Below, piece by piece: positions 9,901 through 17,381 of a stretch of 22,914 bases of DNA. Each line of letters opens with the position of its first letter. Position 1 is the first letter of the stretch. A program made the position numbers and the translations under genes. Under the pieces are notes generated by a model. The model had not been told where the DNA came from and ran no database searches. It saw only the letters and a list, made by a program, of their open reading frames with translations. The DNA is from an uncultured Opitutia bacterium (GTDB taxonomy: Bacteria > Verrucomicrobiota > Verrucomicrobiia > Opitutales > UBA953): the NCBI GenBank assembly GCA_903829855.1, contig CAIKRN010000262.1, positions 1-22,914 of the forward strand. The letters run 5' to 3'.

Positions 9901-10067
9901 AGTTTGCCTTTACGGCTCTTGGCATCGAAGCCGTGGCAATGGAAGCAAGTGTCCGACATGATCGGGCGGATGTCGCGATTGAAACGAACGGTCTCGTCGG
10001 GCTGTTCGGCCGCAAGGCAGCTGAGTCCGATGCAGAGGCTCAGGAAGATAGGCGAAGACGCACGCAT
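6945..10067 (-). CDS. PSCyt1-DUF1549-DUF1553 secreted cytochrome-type protein
   Basis: About 1040 residues. A Sec signal (MRASSPIFLSLCIGLSCLAA) precedes PSCyt1 with heme motif CFHCH at 41-45 and a likely distal Met in DEVMPN near 98. DUF1549 is at about 148-350, with GLPPTPEE, WWLDIARFADT and a second CXXCH, CAECH at 328-332, in CHDHKFDP. DUF1553 is at about 725-1040, with MNRLWQQYYGSGL, SNTPQQALTLLN and a C-terminal AWTQACRVILNSHEAITRY. The middle (about 440-650) has an Ala/Pro/Lys-rich linker followed by a beta-sandwich-like region. The start at 10067 is the in-frame ATG that begins the signal peptide; ten codons upstream another frame start adds a hydrophilic head. The 96-bp gap to the FAD gene upstream could hold its own promoter. 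Inferred role: extracytoplasmic electron transfer with the DUF1501 partner just downstream. Confidence 0.9.
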   Translation of the reverse strand: MRASSPIFLSLCIGLSCLAAEQPDETVRFNRDIRPIMSDTCFHCHGFDAKSRKGKLRLDLREDALKAGKSGAIAIVPGKPEESEVIKRLYSQDADEVMPNKESHKNLTEKQKALFKRWIAQGASYEPHWSYKPLEAPTVPAMPAGGHNPIDAFVGAKLAEKKITPSAEANKERLLRRVSLDLLGLPPTPEETAAFVQDHSPTAYEKQVDRLMASPHFGERMAVWWLDIARFADTVGYHGDQNQRIFPYRDYVINAFNTNKPFDTFTQEQLAGDLLPNPTEEQRVASGYNRLNMMTREGGAQAKEYLAKYGAERVRSVSNAWFGSTFGCAECHDHKFDPIKSADFYSLQSFFADVKQWGVYADYSYTPEPELKGVGNEHPFAPEVRSKNAYLSKKDQEGRAELQAHYAQLTQSIQADDQKRTAFAAWLKETNEFLTAHPSGLVTPSGSFLHKAAPPAPAKAAPKNTNATAAVKKPVAPVMPTEFAAGEPIQLKRGVAKGEDFAMSLAPTATPIASVRIDIPKGSLALDATSNITARFGIADAKGKERPVGFFLADASHREPRYNSTVEAVDIVTGWTLKMPDADVHAVWLLDSPITLKKDEKFVVHFESSAALSFKVSVSPISHHDPLKVTDGGFLTALKTGQPSPASTGSFLYSRASDRPALEKARAIASRIRWQYEGFAWSMTTKSVAPLTVRVLPRGNFLDVSGPVVLPSTPSFLPGRRESTPEKRLTRLDLANWITSKDNPITARAVMNRLWQQYYGSGLSAALDDLGSQGDPPSHPELLEWLSVEFRDKGWDMKRMVKLMVTSRTYRQSSSLRPDLKELDPNNRLLASQNPRRLDAEFVRDNALFIAGLINLKDIGGPSVKPYQPAGYYEPIQFPNRTYIASTDDSQWRRGLYMHWQRMFLHPMLINFDAPARDECTALRNYSNTPQQALTLLNDPTFVEAARVMAARLLTTPAGTDRLALSFRLAVGREIKASERDSLGKLITDQTAYYKAHPAEAAKLMKVGFAAAPAADPIEVAAWTQACRVILNSHEAITRY

Positions 10068-10163
10068 GGCAGGGGTAGGCTTTAGACAAGCTGGCACCGC
10101 CCGGGTTTCAATGGGAATCCCGGGGAAACCCCTCAGGGCCGATCGACCTCGAGAGAGGTAAGC

Positions 10164-11870
10164 TTATCGGGCCGGGGCTGCAGGGAGTTTCTTGCCGCCC
10201 ACTTGATTGTCTTCGTGGGCTGGGTACTTGGATAGGTCGATGGCTTTGTTGAGCACCTGTCCATCCGCCAGCAGCCGGGCCTTGAGTTGGGCGTAAGCTA
10301 CGTCTTGGACGGCAAGACTGCCGTCGATGGCGAGGGCTGCGGCGGTGGCGGCGGATTGTCCAAGGATCATGAAGACGGGCTCCATCCGAATTGAACCATA
10401 GGCGATATGGGTGGCACCGCAGGCGACGGGGACGAGTAGGTTGGTGGCCTGCGTTTTCTTGGGGACCAAGGCACCGTAGGCGATTTCGTAAGGGCCGCGC
10501 GGGGAGACACCGATATCGCCTTCGTTCTGCACGTAGCCTTCAGGGGTGACGTAGCGCTGGGTGTTGTGCGAATCGATCATGTACGAGCCCATGCCGACGG
10601 AATCGGGCGTCGGCTTTACCTTGGTGAGCTCATTCTCGGTCATCACAAATGTGCCGACGAGACGACGGGCTTCGCGGACGTAGATTTGGTGCGACCAGTT
10701 GCCGTTATCTTTGAATTCGTCCTTGGGTAAGCCCCACGTATTCATCTTGGCGCGGACGTCCGGGGGGACGCGCGGATCGGTGCAGATGAAGTAGAGGAGT
10801 CCTTTTTGGTAGGTTTCGTGTTCCTGGATAATCTCCTTGCGACGGGCATAGCTGGCCTCGGGGTAATCGTAGTTATAGCCGATATTATCGAAGCTGAAAC
10901 CACCGTGGTTGTTGGTGTCAGTCTTGCCGTTCGGAATGAGGTCGAACTTATCGAACGTCTCTTTCCAGCCAGCCGCATAGGCCCGGGCGAGGATCTCATA
11001 TTGTTTGGGATCATAACCTTCGGGGGCCGTGAAGGGGACCCGGTTTTCCGGGACGTTGGTCAGGCACATCCGGAAGCAGTAAGCTTGCAGGCGCTGATCA
11101 GCTTCTCCGAAGGCCGCAGGCTTCACGGGGGTGACGCGGGCGACGAGGCCGCTCTTAGGGTCGCCAGGGGTGATGTAAGGGTCGATGCCGGTCTGCAGGA
11201 CGCCGAAATGGTGGCGGTGGTGCAGGACGCCGATTTGGGAGCCGTTATGCTTTTCGCCATACTCGGCGTTGGCTTCTCGGCCCACCCGGTAGGTGACGCC
11301 GGCGGCCGCCATGAGGTCGCCCTCGTAAGTGGCGTCGATGAATACCTTCCCCGCGAAACTCTTGCCTGAGAGCATGCGGATCTCCGCGATACGTCCGTTT
11401 TCGAGGGTTACACCCTTGGCGCGATCGAGCCATTCGTTGCGGAAGACGGGTAGCGAGAATTCATTGACGTAATCCTCAAAAACTTTCTCGGCGATGCTCG
11501 GCTCGAAAATCCACATGGTCCGTTCACGCTGATCCATGGCGACGGTGCCCTGGCCTTTGTTGCCGAAGGCTTCGCGCTTTTGGTGTACCCAGGTTTCGGG
11601 CTGCTGATAATATTGCCAGACGCGGTGGTAGAAGTTGCGGGAAAGGCCGCCGATGACGGACTTGTCCCCGCTATCGGTGTAGCCGAGCCCGCCGCTGCTC
11701 AGGCCTCCGAGATGACGATCCGGCCCGACGATGACGACGGACTTACCCATCTTCTTGGCTTGGACGGCGGCGATGACGCCCGCGGAGGTTCCACCATAGA
11801 TAACGATATCGAAATTTTCCGCGGCCGTGAGGCGATACGCGCACAGGCAGAGGAGGGCGAGGAGGCGCAT
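10164..11870 (-). CDS. Exported FAD-dependent oxidoreductase (FAD_oxidored family)
   Basis: A 568-residue flavoprotein of the FAD_oxidored type (PF12831). A short signal peptide (MRLLALLCLCAYRLTAAE) is followed by a Rossmann dinucleotide motif, DIVIYGGTSAGVIAAVQA, at 21-38; the usual GxGxxG reads GGTSAG. Other FAD-fold landmarks are HLGGLSSGG at 53-61, FIDATYEGDLMAAAG at 177-191 and a C-terminal RMEPVFMILGQSAATAAAL at 495-513. The family appears often in glycan-related clusters of Bacteroidota, Verrucomicrobiota and Planctomycetota, but the substrate of this one is unknown. It is the last gene of unit A; its ATG follows the stop of the alpha/beta hydrolase by 2 nt (TGAGCATG). A flavoenzyme outside the cytoplasm would need an electron acceptor, for which the cytochrome-type product of the same unit is a natural candidate (inference). 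Confidence 0.88.
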   Translation of the reverse strand: MRLLALLCLCAYRLTAAENFDIVIYGGTSAGVIAAVQAKKMGKSVVIVGPDRHLGGLSSGGLGYTDSGDKSVIGGLSRNFYHRVWQYYQQPETWVHQKREAFGNKGQGTVAMDQRERTMWIFEPSIAEKVFEDYVNEFSLPVFRNEWLDRAKGVTLENGRIAEIRMLSGKSFAGKVFIDATYEGDLMAAAGVTYRVGREANAEYGEKHNGSQIGVLHHRHHFGVLQTGIDPYITPGDPKSGLVARVTPVKPAAFGEADQRLQAYCFRMCLTNVPENRVPFTAPEGYDPKQYEILARAYAAGWKETFDKFDLIPNGKTDTNNHGGFSFDNIGYNYDYPEASYARRKEIIQEHETYQKGLLYFICTDPRVPPDVRAKMNTWGLPKDEFKDNGNWSHQIYVREARRLVGTFVMTENELTKVKPTPDSVGMGSYMIDSHNTQRYVTPEGYVQNEGDIGVSPRGPYEIAYGALVPKKTQATNLLVPVACGATHIAYGSIRMEPVFMILGQSAATAAALAIDGSLAVQDVAYAQLKARLLADGQVLNKAIDLSKYPAHEDNQVGGKKLPAAPAR

Positions 11871-11872
11871 GC

Positions 11873-12718
11873 TCAGCGGTTGGTCGACTGTTTAGCGATG
11901 AAGTTCAGCACTGCCAGCCGGGCCGGGTCATCAAGATTGCGCATGTTGTGGCCGACGCTGCCATGGTCGCGGTTTTCCACGCGGAGCGAATAGCTCTCCG
12001 TATGGCCAGCGGCCTTCAGGGTCGCGACGAAGAACTGATTCTCCTCGCCCCGGGTAATCATGTCGTTCTGGGCGTAAATGGTGAGGACGGGCGGCAAGGC
12101 TTTCTTAATGTAGAAGCAGGGCGCAGCTTCGTCGGCGGTGAGGCCATACTTGGCTTGGCCGCGTTCCTCGCGGACGGTGTAGTGTGTCAGGACCTGTCCG
12201 CTCACCTGGGCGATGCCAGCGACGGAACCAAGGGTGAGTCCGTGGGGCTTGAGGCGTTCGGGGTCGAAGCCAACAAGCAGTGCGAGGTAGCCTCCGGCGG
12301 AGTGCCCGCCGATGAAAACTTTGTGCGGATCGCCGCCGTATTCAGCGATATGTTTGACGGTCCAGGCGAAAGCTGCCGCTGCGTCATTCACGTAGGCGGG
12401 GTATTTGGCCTTGGGGCTCAGGCGGTAGTTCGGTGTGACGGTGGCGACGCCGCCTTTGGCGAAGCTCATCGCGATATCCGTGGCATGCTCGTTCGGCATG
12501 TCCTTGTTGCCGTTCTTTAATCCGCCGCCGTAGAACCAGACAAAGGTCGCGAAGCCTTTGCCTTCGGCCGGGATTGCGATATCCAGTTTGCAGCGCTCCT
12601 GCTCGTAGGGGGTAAGGGAGACGACATCATCCTTGTAGGGGATATCCTTAATGAGCTTGGGGGCAGCGGACTCGGCGAACAGTACCGCCGGCAACAAGAG
12701 GAGGACGGAGAGGCGCAT
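11873..12718 (-). CDS. Secreted alpha/beta hydrolase (esterase/lipase-like)
   Basis: A 281-residue alpha/beta hydrolase of the BD-FAE/carboxylesterase type. The Sec signal is MRLSVLLLLPAVLFAES. The oxyanion-hole region is WFYGGGLKNG (61-70, the equivalent of HGGG). The nucleophile Ser140 lies in GGHSAGG, the likely acid Asp219 in YAQND, and the catalytic His252 in RDHGSVGHN. NYRLSPKAKYPA at 97-108 is typical of this group. It probably removes ester groups such as acetyl or feruloyl from carbohydrates or other small substrates (family-level inference). It sits in unit A between the DUF1501 and FAD oxidoreductase genes. Its ATG shares the last A of the upstream TAA (TAATG), which fixes the start and suggests coupled translation. 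Confidence 0.9.
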   Translation of the reverse strand: MRLSVLLLLPAVLFAESAAPKLIKDIPYKDDVVSLTPYEQERCKLDIAIPAEGKGFATFVWFYGGGLKNGNKDMPNEHATDIAMSFAKGGVATVTPNYRLSPKAKYPAYVNDAAAAFAWTVKHIAEYGGDPHKVFIGGHSAGGYLALLVGFDPERLKPHGLTLGSVAGIAQVSGQVLTHYTVREERGQAKYGLTADEAAPCFYIKKALPPVLTIYAQNDMITRGEENQFFVATLKAAGHTESYSLRVENRDHGSVGHNMRNLDDPARLAVLNFIAKQSTNR

Positions 12719-14157
12719 TAGGCGATGATGGAGTCGACAATCTTGCCGTGGACGTCGGTGAGGCGATAGTCGCGACCGGCGTTACGGAAAGTGAACTCCT
12801 CGTGGTTGAACCCGAGAAGGCGCAGGATGGTGGCGTGTAAGTCATGGACATGCACCACGTCCTTGACGGCCTTGAAGCCGAACTCGTCGCTCTCGCCGTG
12901 GATGTGGCCGGGTTTTACGCCGCCACCAGCCATCCACATCGTGAAGCCGTGGCTATTATGGTCGCGTCCATTAATCTTGCCAGCGTTGGAGCCAGGCGTG
13001 GGAAGTTCCACGGTGGGAGTTCGGCCGAATTCTCCTCCCCAGATGACGAGCGTATCTTCGAGCATGCCGAGTCGTTTGAGATCCGTTAGGAGTGCCGCAA
13101 TGGGTTGATCGGCTTCAAGGGCGAGGCGCTTATGATTTTTCTCGATGTCGTCATGGCTGTCCCATGGCTGGCCGGCGCCGTGCCAGAGCTGAATGAAGCG
13201 CACGCCGCGTTCGGCGAGACGGCGAGCGATGAGGAACTGTCGGCCAAGGGTCGTATCACCATACATCTCACGCGTCTTTTCAGGCTCGCGGCCGATGTCA
13301 AAGGCGTCGGTGGCTTCGAGTTGCATACGATAGGCCATCTCGAAGGACTGGGCTCGGGCTTCCAGGGCGGCATCCTGCGAGCGGGTCGCTTGGTGGGCGG
13401 CGTTGAGCTTCGCGAGGAGGTCGAGTTGCTTGCGCTGGGCGGGCCGGGAGAGGCCGTGGTTGCGGATATTCTCCACGAGTTCGTCGACGTTGCGTTTAGC
13501 GGTGTCGACGTAGTTGCCCTGATAGACGCCAGGCAGGAACCCGCATTGCCAGTTCTGGGTTTCTTGAATCGGGAAGCCACCCGGACAAAGGGTCATGAAG
13601 CCGGGTAGATTTTCGTTCTCGGTGCCGAGTCCGTAGGTGACCCAAGAGCCGAGGGAGGGGCGAATCTGTCGGGCCTCGCCGCAATTCATCAGCAATAAGG
13701 AGGGTTCGTGATTCGGCACATCGGCCTTCATGGAACGAATCACGCAGAGATCGTCGGCATGCTCGGCGGTTTTCTCAAAGAGTTCGCTGACTTCGAGTCC
13801 GCTCTTGCCGTAACGTTTCCAGCTGAAGGGTGAACGGAAGGCGGCCCCGGTCTTGCGCTCGGTGGCGATGTAGTCGCCGGGGAGGGTCTTGCCGTGGTAT
13901 TTATCGAGGCTGATCTTGCGATCGAAGGTATCGACCTGGGAGGCGCCGCCGTTGGCGAAGATATGGATGACACGCTTGGCCTTGAAGGGGAGGGGCGGTT
14001 TGCGAGCCGCCAAGGGGTGCATCGGGTCGACGTTAATCTGCGCGGCCTGCAGGTCGCGCTGCAGGAGTGAACTCAGGGCGACGCCGCCGAGCCCCATGCC
14101 GCAACGGCGGAGGAATTCGCGCCGCGAACCGAGGGAGAGTGGGTCGATGTGTTGCAT
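12718..14157 (-). CDS. DUF1501 protein with Tat signal
   Basis: A 479-residue DUF1501 (PF07394) protein, the same length as the one in unit B. The Tat signal is SLGSRREFLRRCGMGLGGVA, with the RR pair at 12-13, then LQAAQ. The conserved blocks are KAKRVIHIFANGGASQVDTF (60-79), WHGAGQPWDSHDD (325-337), WGGEFGRTP (373-381), NGRDHNSHG and VHDLHATILRLLG (437-449). This places it in the putative metal-dependent, alkaline-phosphatase-like family of unknown reaction. The start at 14157 is set by the TAATG overlap with the upstream cytochrome gene; an in-frame extension 49 codons longer would be basic, would lie wholly inside that gene and would hide the Tat signal. Its stop overlaps the hydrolase start in the same way. 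Confidence 0.9.
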   Translation of the reverse strand: MQHIDPLSLGSRREFLRRCGMGLGGVALSSLLQRDLQAAQINVDPMHPLAARKPPLPFKAKRVIHIFANGGASQVDTFDRKISLDKYHGKTLPGDYIATERKTGAAFRSPFSWKRYGKSGLEVSELFEKTAEHADDLCVIRSMKADVPNHEPSLLLMNCGEARQIRPSLGSWVTYGLGTENENLPGFMTLCPGGFPIQETQNWQCGFLPGVYQGNYVDTAKRNVDELVENIRNHGLSRPAQRKQLDLLAKLNAAHQATRSQDAALEARAQSFEMAYRMQLEATDAFDIGREPEKTREMYGDTTLGRQFLIARRLAERGVRFIQLWHGAGQPWDSHDDIEKNHKRLALEADQPIAALLTDLKRLGMLEDTLVIWGGEFGRTPTVELPTPGSNAGKINGRDHNSHGFTMWMAGGGVKPGHIHGESDEFGFKAVKDVVHVHDLHATILRLLGFNHEEFTFRNAGRDYRLTDVHGKIVDSIIA

Positions 14158-17100
14158 TAGTCGGCGAAGATGAATTCGTTGCTCTCTAGAAGGACCTGAG
14201 CGAAGGTCGACCAGGCTGACTGCGGGTCGGTCTTTTTGCCGAAGTCTCCCGCACCGGAGGCAATAATTTCGCCGGTCTTGGCGTCTTTGATGGTCGGCGA
14301 CCATTTGAAACTATCGCTGTTCGAGCCGATGTATTGGTCGGCGATGAAACCGATGGATTCGCCGGGGGCTAGTTCGACTTCTGCGAGATTCAAAGTGGCT
14401 GAGCCAGCCCCTTTGGCCACGGCTTCGAGTAGTAATCCGCCCCGAGTGGTAACGATGCGGCCACGGACGCCGTCGCTAACTTTGCTGGCAACCTCCAGTT
14501 TGCTTTCGATGCGGAATTTACCGCCGCCACCTGCGGTCCAGCGCCGCACCACGGCGGCATCCTGTCGGTCACCTGGATGTCCGCCAGCAGCGGAGAGGAA
14601 GGCGTGCCCGAACTCCTTATTGGGCATTTTTTCTCCAGGTCCGATGCCTTCTTTGATTTTGAATTTCATCTCCGTGAACTTTAGTTGCTTGGTGGCTGTA
14701 TCCCAGCCGCCGACGCCGTACGTCCAGGTGGCGGGCGCAGGTGCCTGGCCCGCGTCGCGAATGTATTGCACGGCGAGCTGGGTTTCGGAGCTCGTCGGGC
14801 GGCGGCTGAGGACAGCGGTGTAGAGTGCGGCGACCTTGGCTTCGTCGTTGGCTAAGGTCGTTACCTTAGAAGCAAGCGCGTCGGCTTGGGTTCTCGCGAA
14901 GGGATGGTTGAGCATCCACAGGGCCTGCTGGGGCGTCGTAGTCTGGTTGCGCTTCGGGACGTGATAGTCGGGATTAGCGAAGTCGAAGGTCCGGAAGACG
15001 GCGGGCAGGTTCTGGCGGTCGATGAAGCTGTAGATGGTTCGGCGGGGGGTCGAGAAGTTGGCGACCAGGTCAAAGGGTTGCCCGCCCGTCTTCATTTCGA
15101 GATTTCCGGCGACGCGGAGGATGCTGTCCCGCATTGCTTCAAAATCGAGGCGGCGGCGATTGGCGCGCCAGGCAAGAAGGTTATCAGGGTCTTTGGCGAC
15201 GCCCGTGGGGTTGAGTTCGGAGGACTGGCGAAAAGTGCTGGAGAGCACGATGGTGCGGATGAGCTTCTTCATCGACCAGTCGTCGGCCATGAAGGTGGTG
15301 GCGAGGTGATCGAGGAGTTCGGGGTTTTTGGACGCGGCAGTGCGGACGCCGAAGTCGCTCGGGGTCTCCACCAGCGGAACACCGATGAGCTCCGTCCAGA
15401 CGCGATTGACCATCACGCGAGCCGTCAGCGGATTGGTTTTGCTGGCGATAGCATTGGCGAGTTCCAGACGCCCGCTGCCTTCTTTGAATTCCTTAGGCGG
15501 GCCGTCGGAAAGGATCGCGAGGAACTGGCGTGCAACGTTCTTGCCGGGTCGGCTGGGGCTGCCTCGAAGGAAGACCACGCCCTGGGCTGGCTTGGATTTA
15601 TCCTGAAGCGCCATGGCGTGGGGCGGGCTCTTGGGGCTCGTGGCCTTGAAGGCCATGACTTCAGTCTCAAGTTTGGTGCGCGTGTTGCGGTCGGCGATGT
15701 TGTAGCCGGGGATGAGCGAGTCGGCGGTAACGGCAGTCGGGCCGTTCGGGGCCTCGATGAGTGCGCGCCACGACTTCCATTCGGTGAGGGCGTCCTTCTC
15801 GGGCTTGTGGGCTTCGGCGAGGGTAGCGGCGAGGCAGGCGGTGAGTTCGCTGAACTTCTTCGGGGCCTTCTTCTGAATCTCGGCGCGCAGTAGTGGATCC
15901 TTCAGGGATTCCGGCTGAGCCAGCTGGGCAGCGAGGGCCCCAGCGAATTTATCATCAGCGACATCTCTCAACTGATACCAGCCACCCCAGACGGGGTCTT
16001 TGTCGTTCAACTTCGCTTTGAGGATGCGTTGCCAGCCAGTCAGGACCGTGGGGTAGAGGTTGGTGCGTTTCGCTTCCTGGGTGAAATTGAAATTGGGTTC
16101 TTTGATGGAGCGGAGCACCAGGGTGAGATAGTCGGCGGTCTTGGCGGCGGAAAAAGAGAGCTCGCGGCGGCTGGTGACGAACTCGTCATATTTCTTTTGC
16201 AGGGCGCCCAGCTCGGTTTCGAATTCTGCGGTTTCCTTCGTGCGGGTGAAGGGCTTGAGCGCGGGGAGCTCCTTCGGCTCTTCACTCGAATTGAAGATTG
16301 AGTAGAGGGAGTAGTATTCGGTGGTGGGAAGCGGGTCGAACTTGTGGTCATGGCAACGGGCACAGGCCATCGTCAGTGCTTGCGTGCCACGCATGACCAC
16401 GTCGATGCGGTCATCGATGATGTCCTGCTGGTTATTAATGAAACGCCGCCCGAGGGTCACGTAACCTAGGGCGGCGAGGTCGCGGTTGTCTTCACCCTGG
16501 ACGATTTTATCCGCGGCGAGCTGCAGGCGGAGGAATTGATCGTAGGGCAGGTCCTTGTTGAATGCGTTCACGACCCAGTCGCGGTAAGTGTAGGCGTAAG
16601 GGTAGCGGCGCTCTTCCTGGAAGACGTAACCTTTGGTGTCGGAGTAGCGGGCGACATCGAGCCAGTGACGACCCCAGCGTTCCCCGAAGGCTGGGTCTGC
16701 CATGAGGCGGTCGACAAATTTTTCCGCGGCATCGGGGTCCTTGTCGGCAACGAAGGCGGTGACTTCCGGTGCACTCGGGTTTACGCCCCAAAGCGCTAAG
16801 GTGAAACGGCGGGCCAAGGTTTCGCGGTTGGCTTCGGGCGAAGCCTGCAAGCCGTTCGCTTCGAGTTTGGCCAAGACAAAGCGATCAAGCGGTTGGCGTG
16901 CGGCCGCAGTATTTTTAATCGAGGGCAGCGGCGGGTTTTTGACCGGCTGGAAGGCCCAGTGATTGCGAGGGTCGTTGGCGACGGGCGAACTTTCGGCCGG
17001 CCAAGGCAGGCCCATGCGCACCCATTCGGTCAGCGCGGCGATGGCTTTGTCGGAAATTTTCTCATCCGCGCTGGGCATCGGTTCGACGTCCTTCGCCTTG

Positions 17101-17381
17101 GCGTGGTTGATGGCGAGGATTAGGCGGCTGAGTTCAGGCTTCCCAGCAACGACGGCGGCACCGACTTCTCCGCCCTTGAGAATCAATTCGCGTGAGTCTA
17201 GGCGTAGCCCCGATTTCTGCTTTTTAGGCCCATGGCACTTGAAACAGTTATCGGCCAGTACTGGGCGTACCTCCTTTTCAAAGAACTCGATCTGGGCGGC
17301 AGTGGGTGCGGGCGTGGTTTCCGCCCCCTTCCCCAGCAAAGGAAGGAGTAAGAGGGTGATGAGGGCAGGGCGGAAAGGCAT
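14157..17381 (-). CDS. PSCyt1-DUF1549-DUF1553 protein with C-terminal beta insert
   Basis: 1074 residues. A Sec signal (MPFRPALITLLLLPLLGKGA) precedes PSCyt1 with CFKCH at 46-50 and a possible distal Met in EPMPS near 102. DUF1549 is at about 163-365, with HWLDVARYSDTKGY and a second CXXCH, CARCH at 340-344, in CHDHKFDP. DUF1553 starts near 635 with NPLTARVMVNRVW. Unlike its two paralogues it has no large beta insert between DUF1549 and DUF1553. Instead a Gly- and Thr-rich beta-sandwich-like segment of roughly 165 residues (about 883-1050, with GGHPGD and VVRRWTA) interrupts DUF1553 just before its closing helix (AWSTFAQVLLESNEFIFAD). It is the first gene of unit A and faces the divergent intergenic region. 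The reaction is unknown; extracytoplasmic redox work with DUF1501 is inferred from the constant pairing. Confidence 0.9.
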   Translation of the reverse strand: MPFRPALITLLLLPLLGKGAETTPAPTAAQIEFFEKEVRPVLADNCFKCHGPKKQKSGLRLDSRELILKGGEVGAAVVAGKPELSRLILAINHAKAKDVEPMPSADEKISDKAIAALTEWVRMGLPWPAESSPVANDPRNHWAFQPVKNPPLPSIKNTAAARQPLDRFVLAKLEANGLQASPEANRETLARRFTLALWGVNPSAPEVTAFVADKDPDAAEKFVDRLMADPAFGERWGRHWLDVARYSDTKGYVFQEERRYPYAYTYRDWVVNAFNKDLPYDQFLRLQLAADKIVQGEDNRDLAALGYVTLGRRFINNQQDIIDDRIDVVMRGTQALTMACARCHDHKFDPLPTTEYYSLYSIFNSSEEPKELPALKPFTRTKETAEFETELGALQKKYDEFVTSRRELSFSAAKTADYLTLVLRSIKEPNFNFTQEAKRTNLYPTVLTGWQRILKAKLNDKDPVWGGWYQLRDVADDKFAGALAAQLAQPESLKDPLLRAEIQKKAPKKFSELTACLAATLAEAHKPEKDALTEWKSWRALIEAPNGPTAVTADSLIPGYNIADRNTRTKLETEVMAFKATSPKSPPHAMALQDKSKPAQGVVFLRGSPSRPGKNVARQFLAILSDGPPKEFKEGSGRLELANAIASKTNPLTARVMVNRVWTELIGVPLVETPSDFGVRTAASKNPELLDHLATTFMADDWSMKKLIRTIVLSSTFRQSSELNPTGVAKDPDNLLAWRANRRRLDFEAMRDSILRVAGNLEMKTGGQPFDLVANFSTPRRTIYSFIDRQNLPAVFRTFDFANPDYHVPKRNQTTTPQQALWMLNHPFARTQADALASKVTTLANDEAKVAALYTAVLSRRPTSSETQLAVQYIRDAGQAPAPATWTYGVGGWDTATKQLKFTEMKFKIKEGIGPGEKMPNKEFGHAFLSAAGGHPGDRQDAAVVRRWTAGGGGKFRIESKLEVASKVSDGVRGRIVTTRGGLLLEAVAKGAGSATLNLAEVELAPGESIGFIADQYIGSNSDSFKWSPTIKDAKTGEIIASGAGDFGKKTDPQSAWSTFAQVLLESNEFIFAD

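Noticed and set aside
10097..10159. Small hairpins between the FAD gene and the unit B cytochrome gene (GGGTTTC/GAAACCC at 10103-10131 and ACCTC/GAGGT at 10146-10159)
   Set aside because: The stems are short and no T run follows on either strand, so I do not call a terminator. The 96-bp gap may still contain a promoter.
14158..14304. A 49-codon N-terminal extension of the unit A DUF1501 gene
   Set aside because: It overlaps the upstream cytochrome gene completely and buries the Tat signal; the TAATG start at 14157 is far more plausible.
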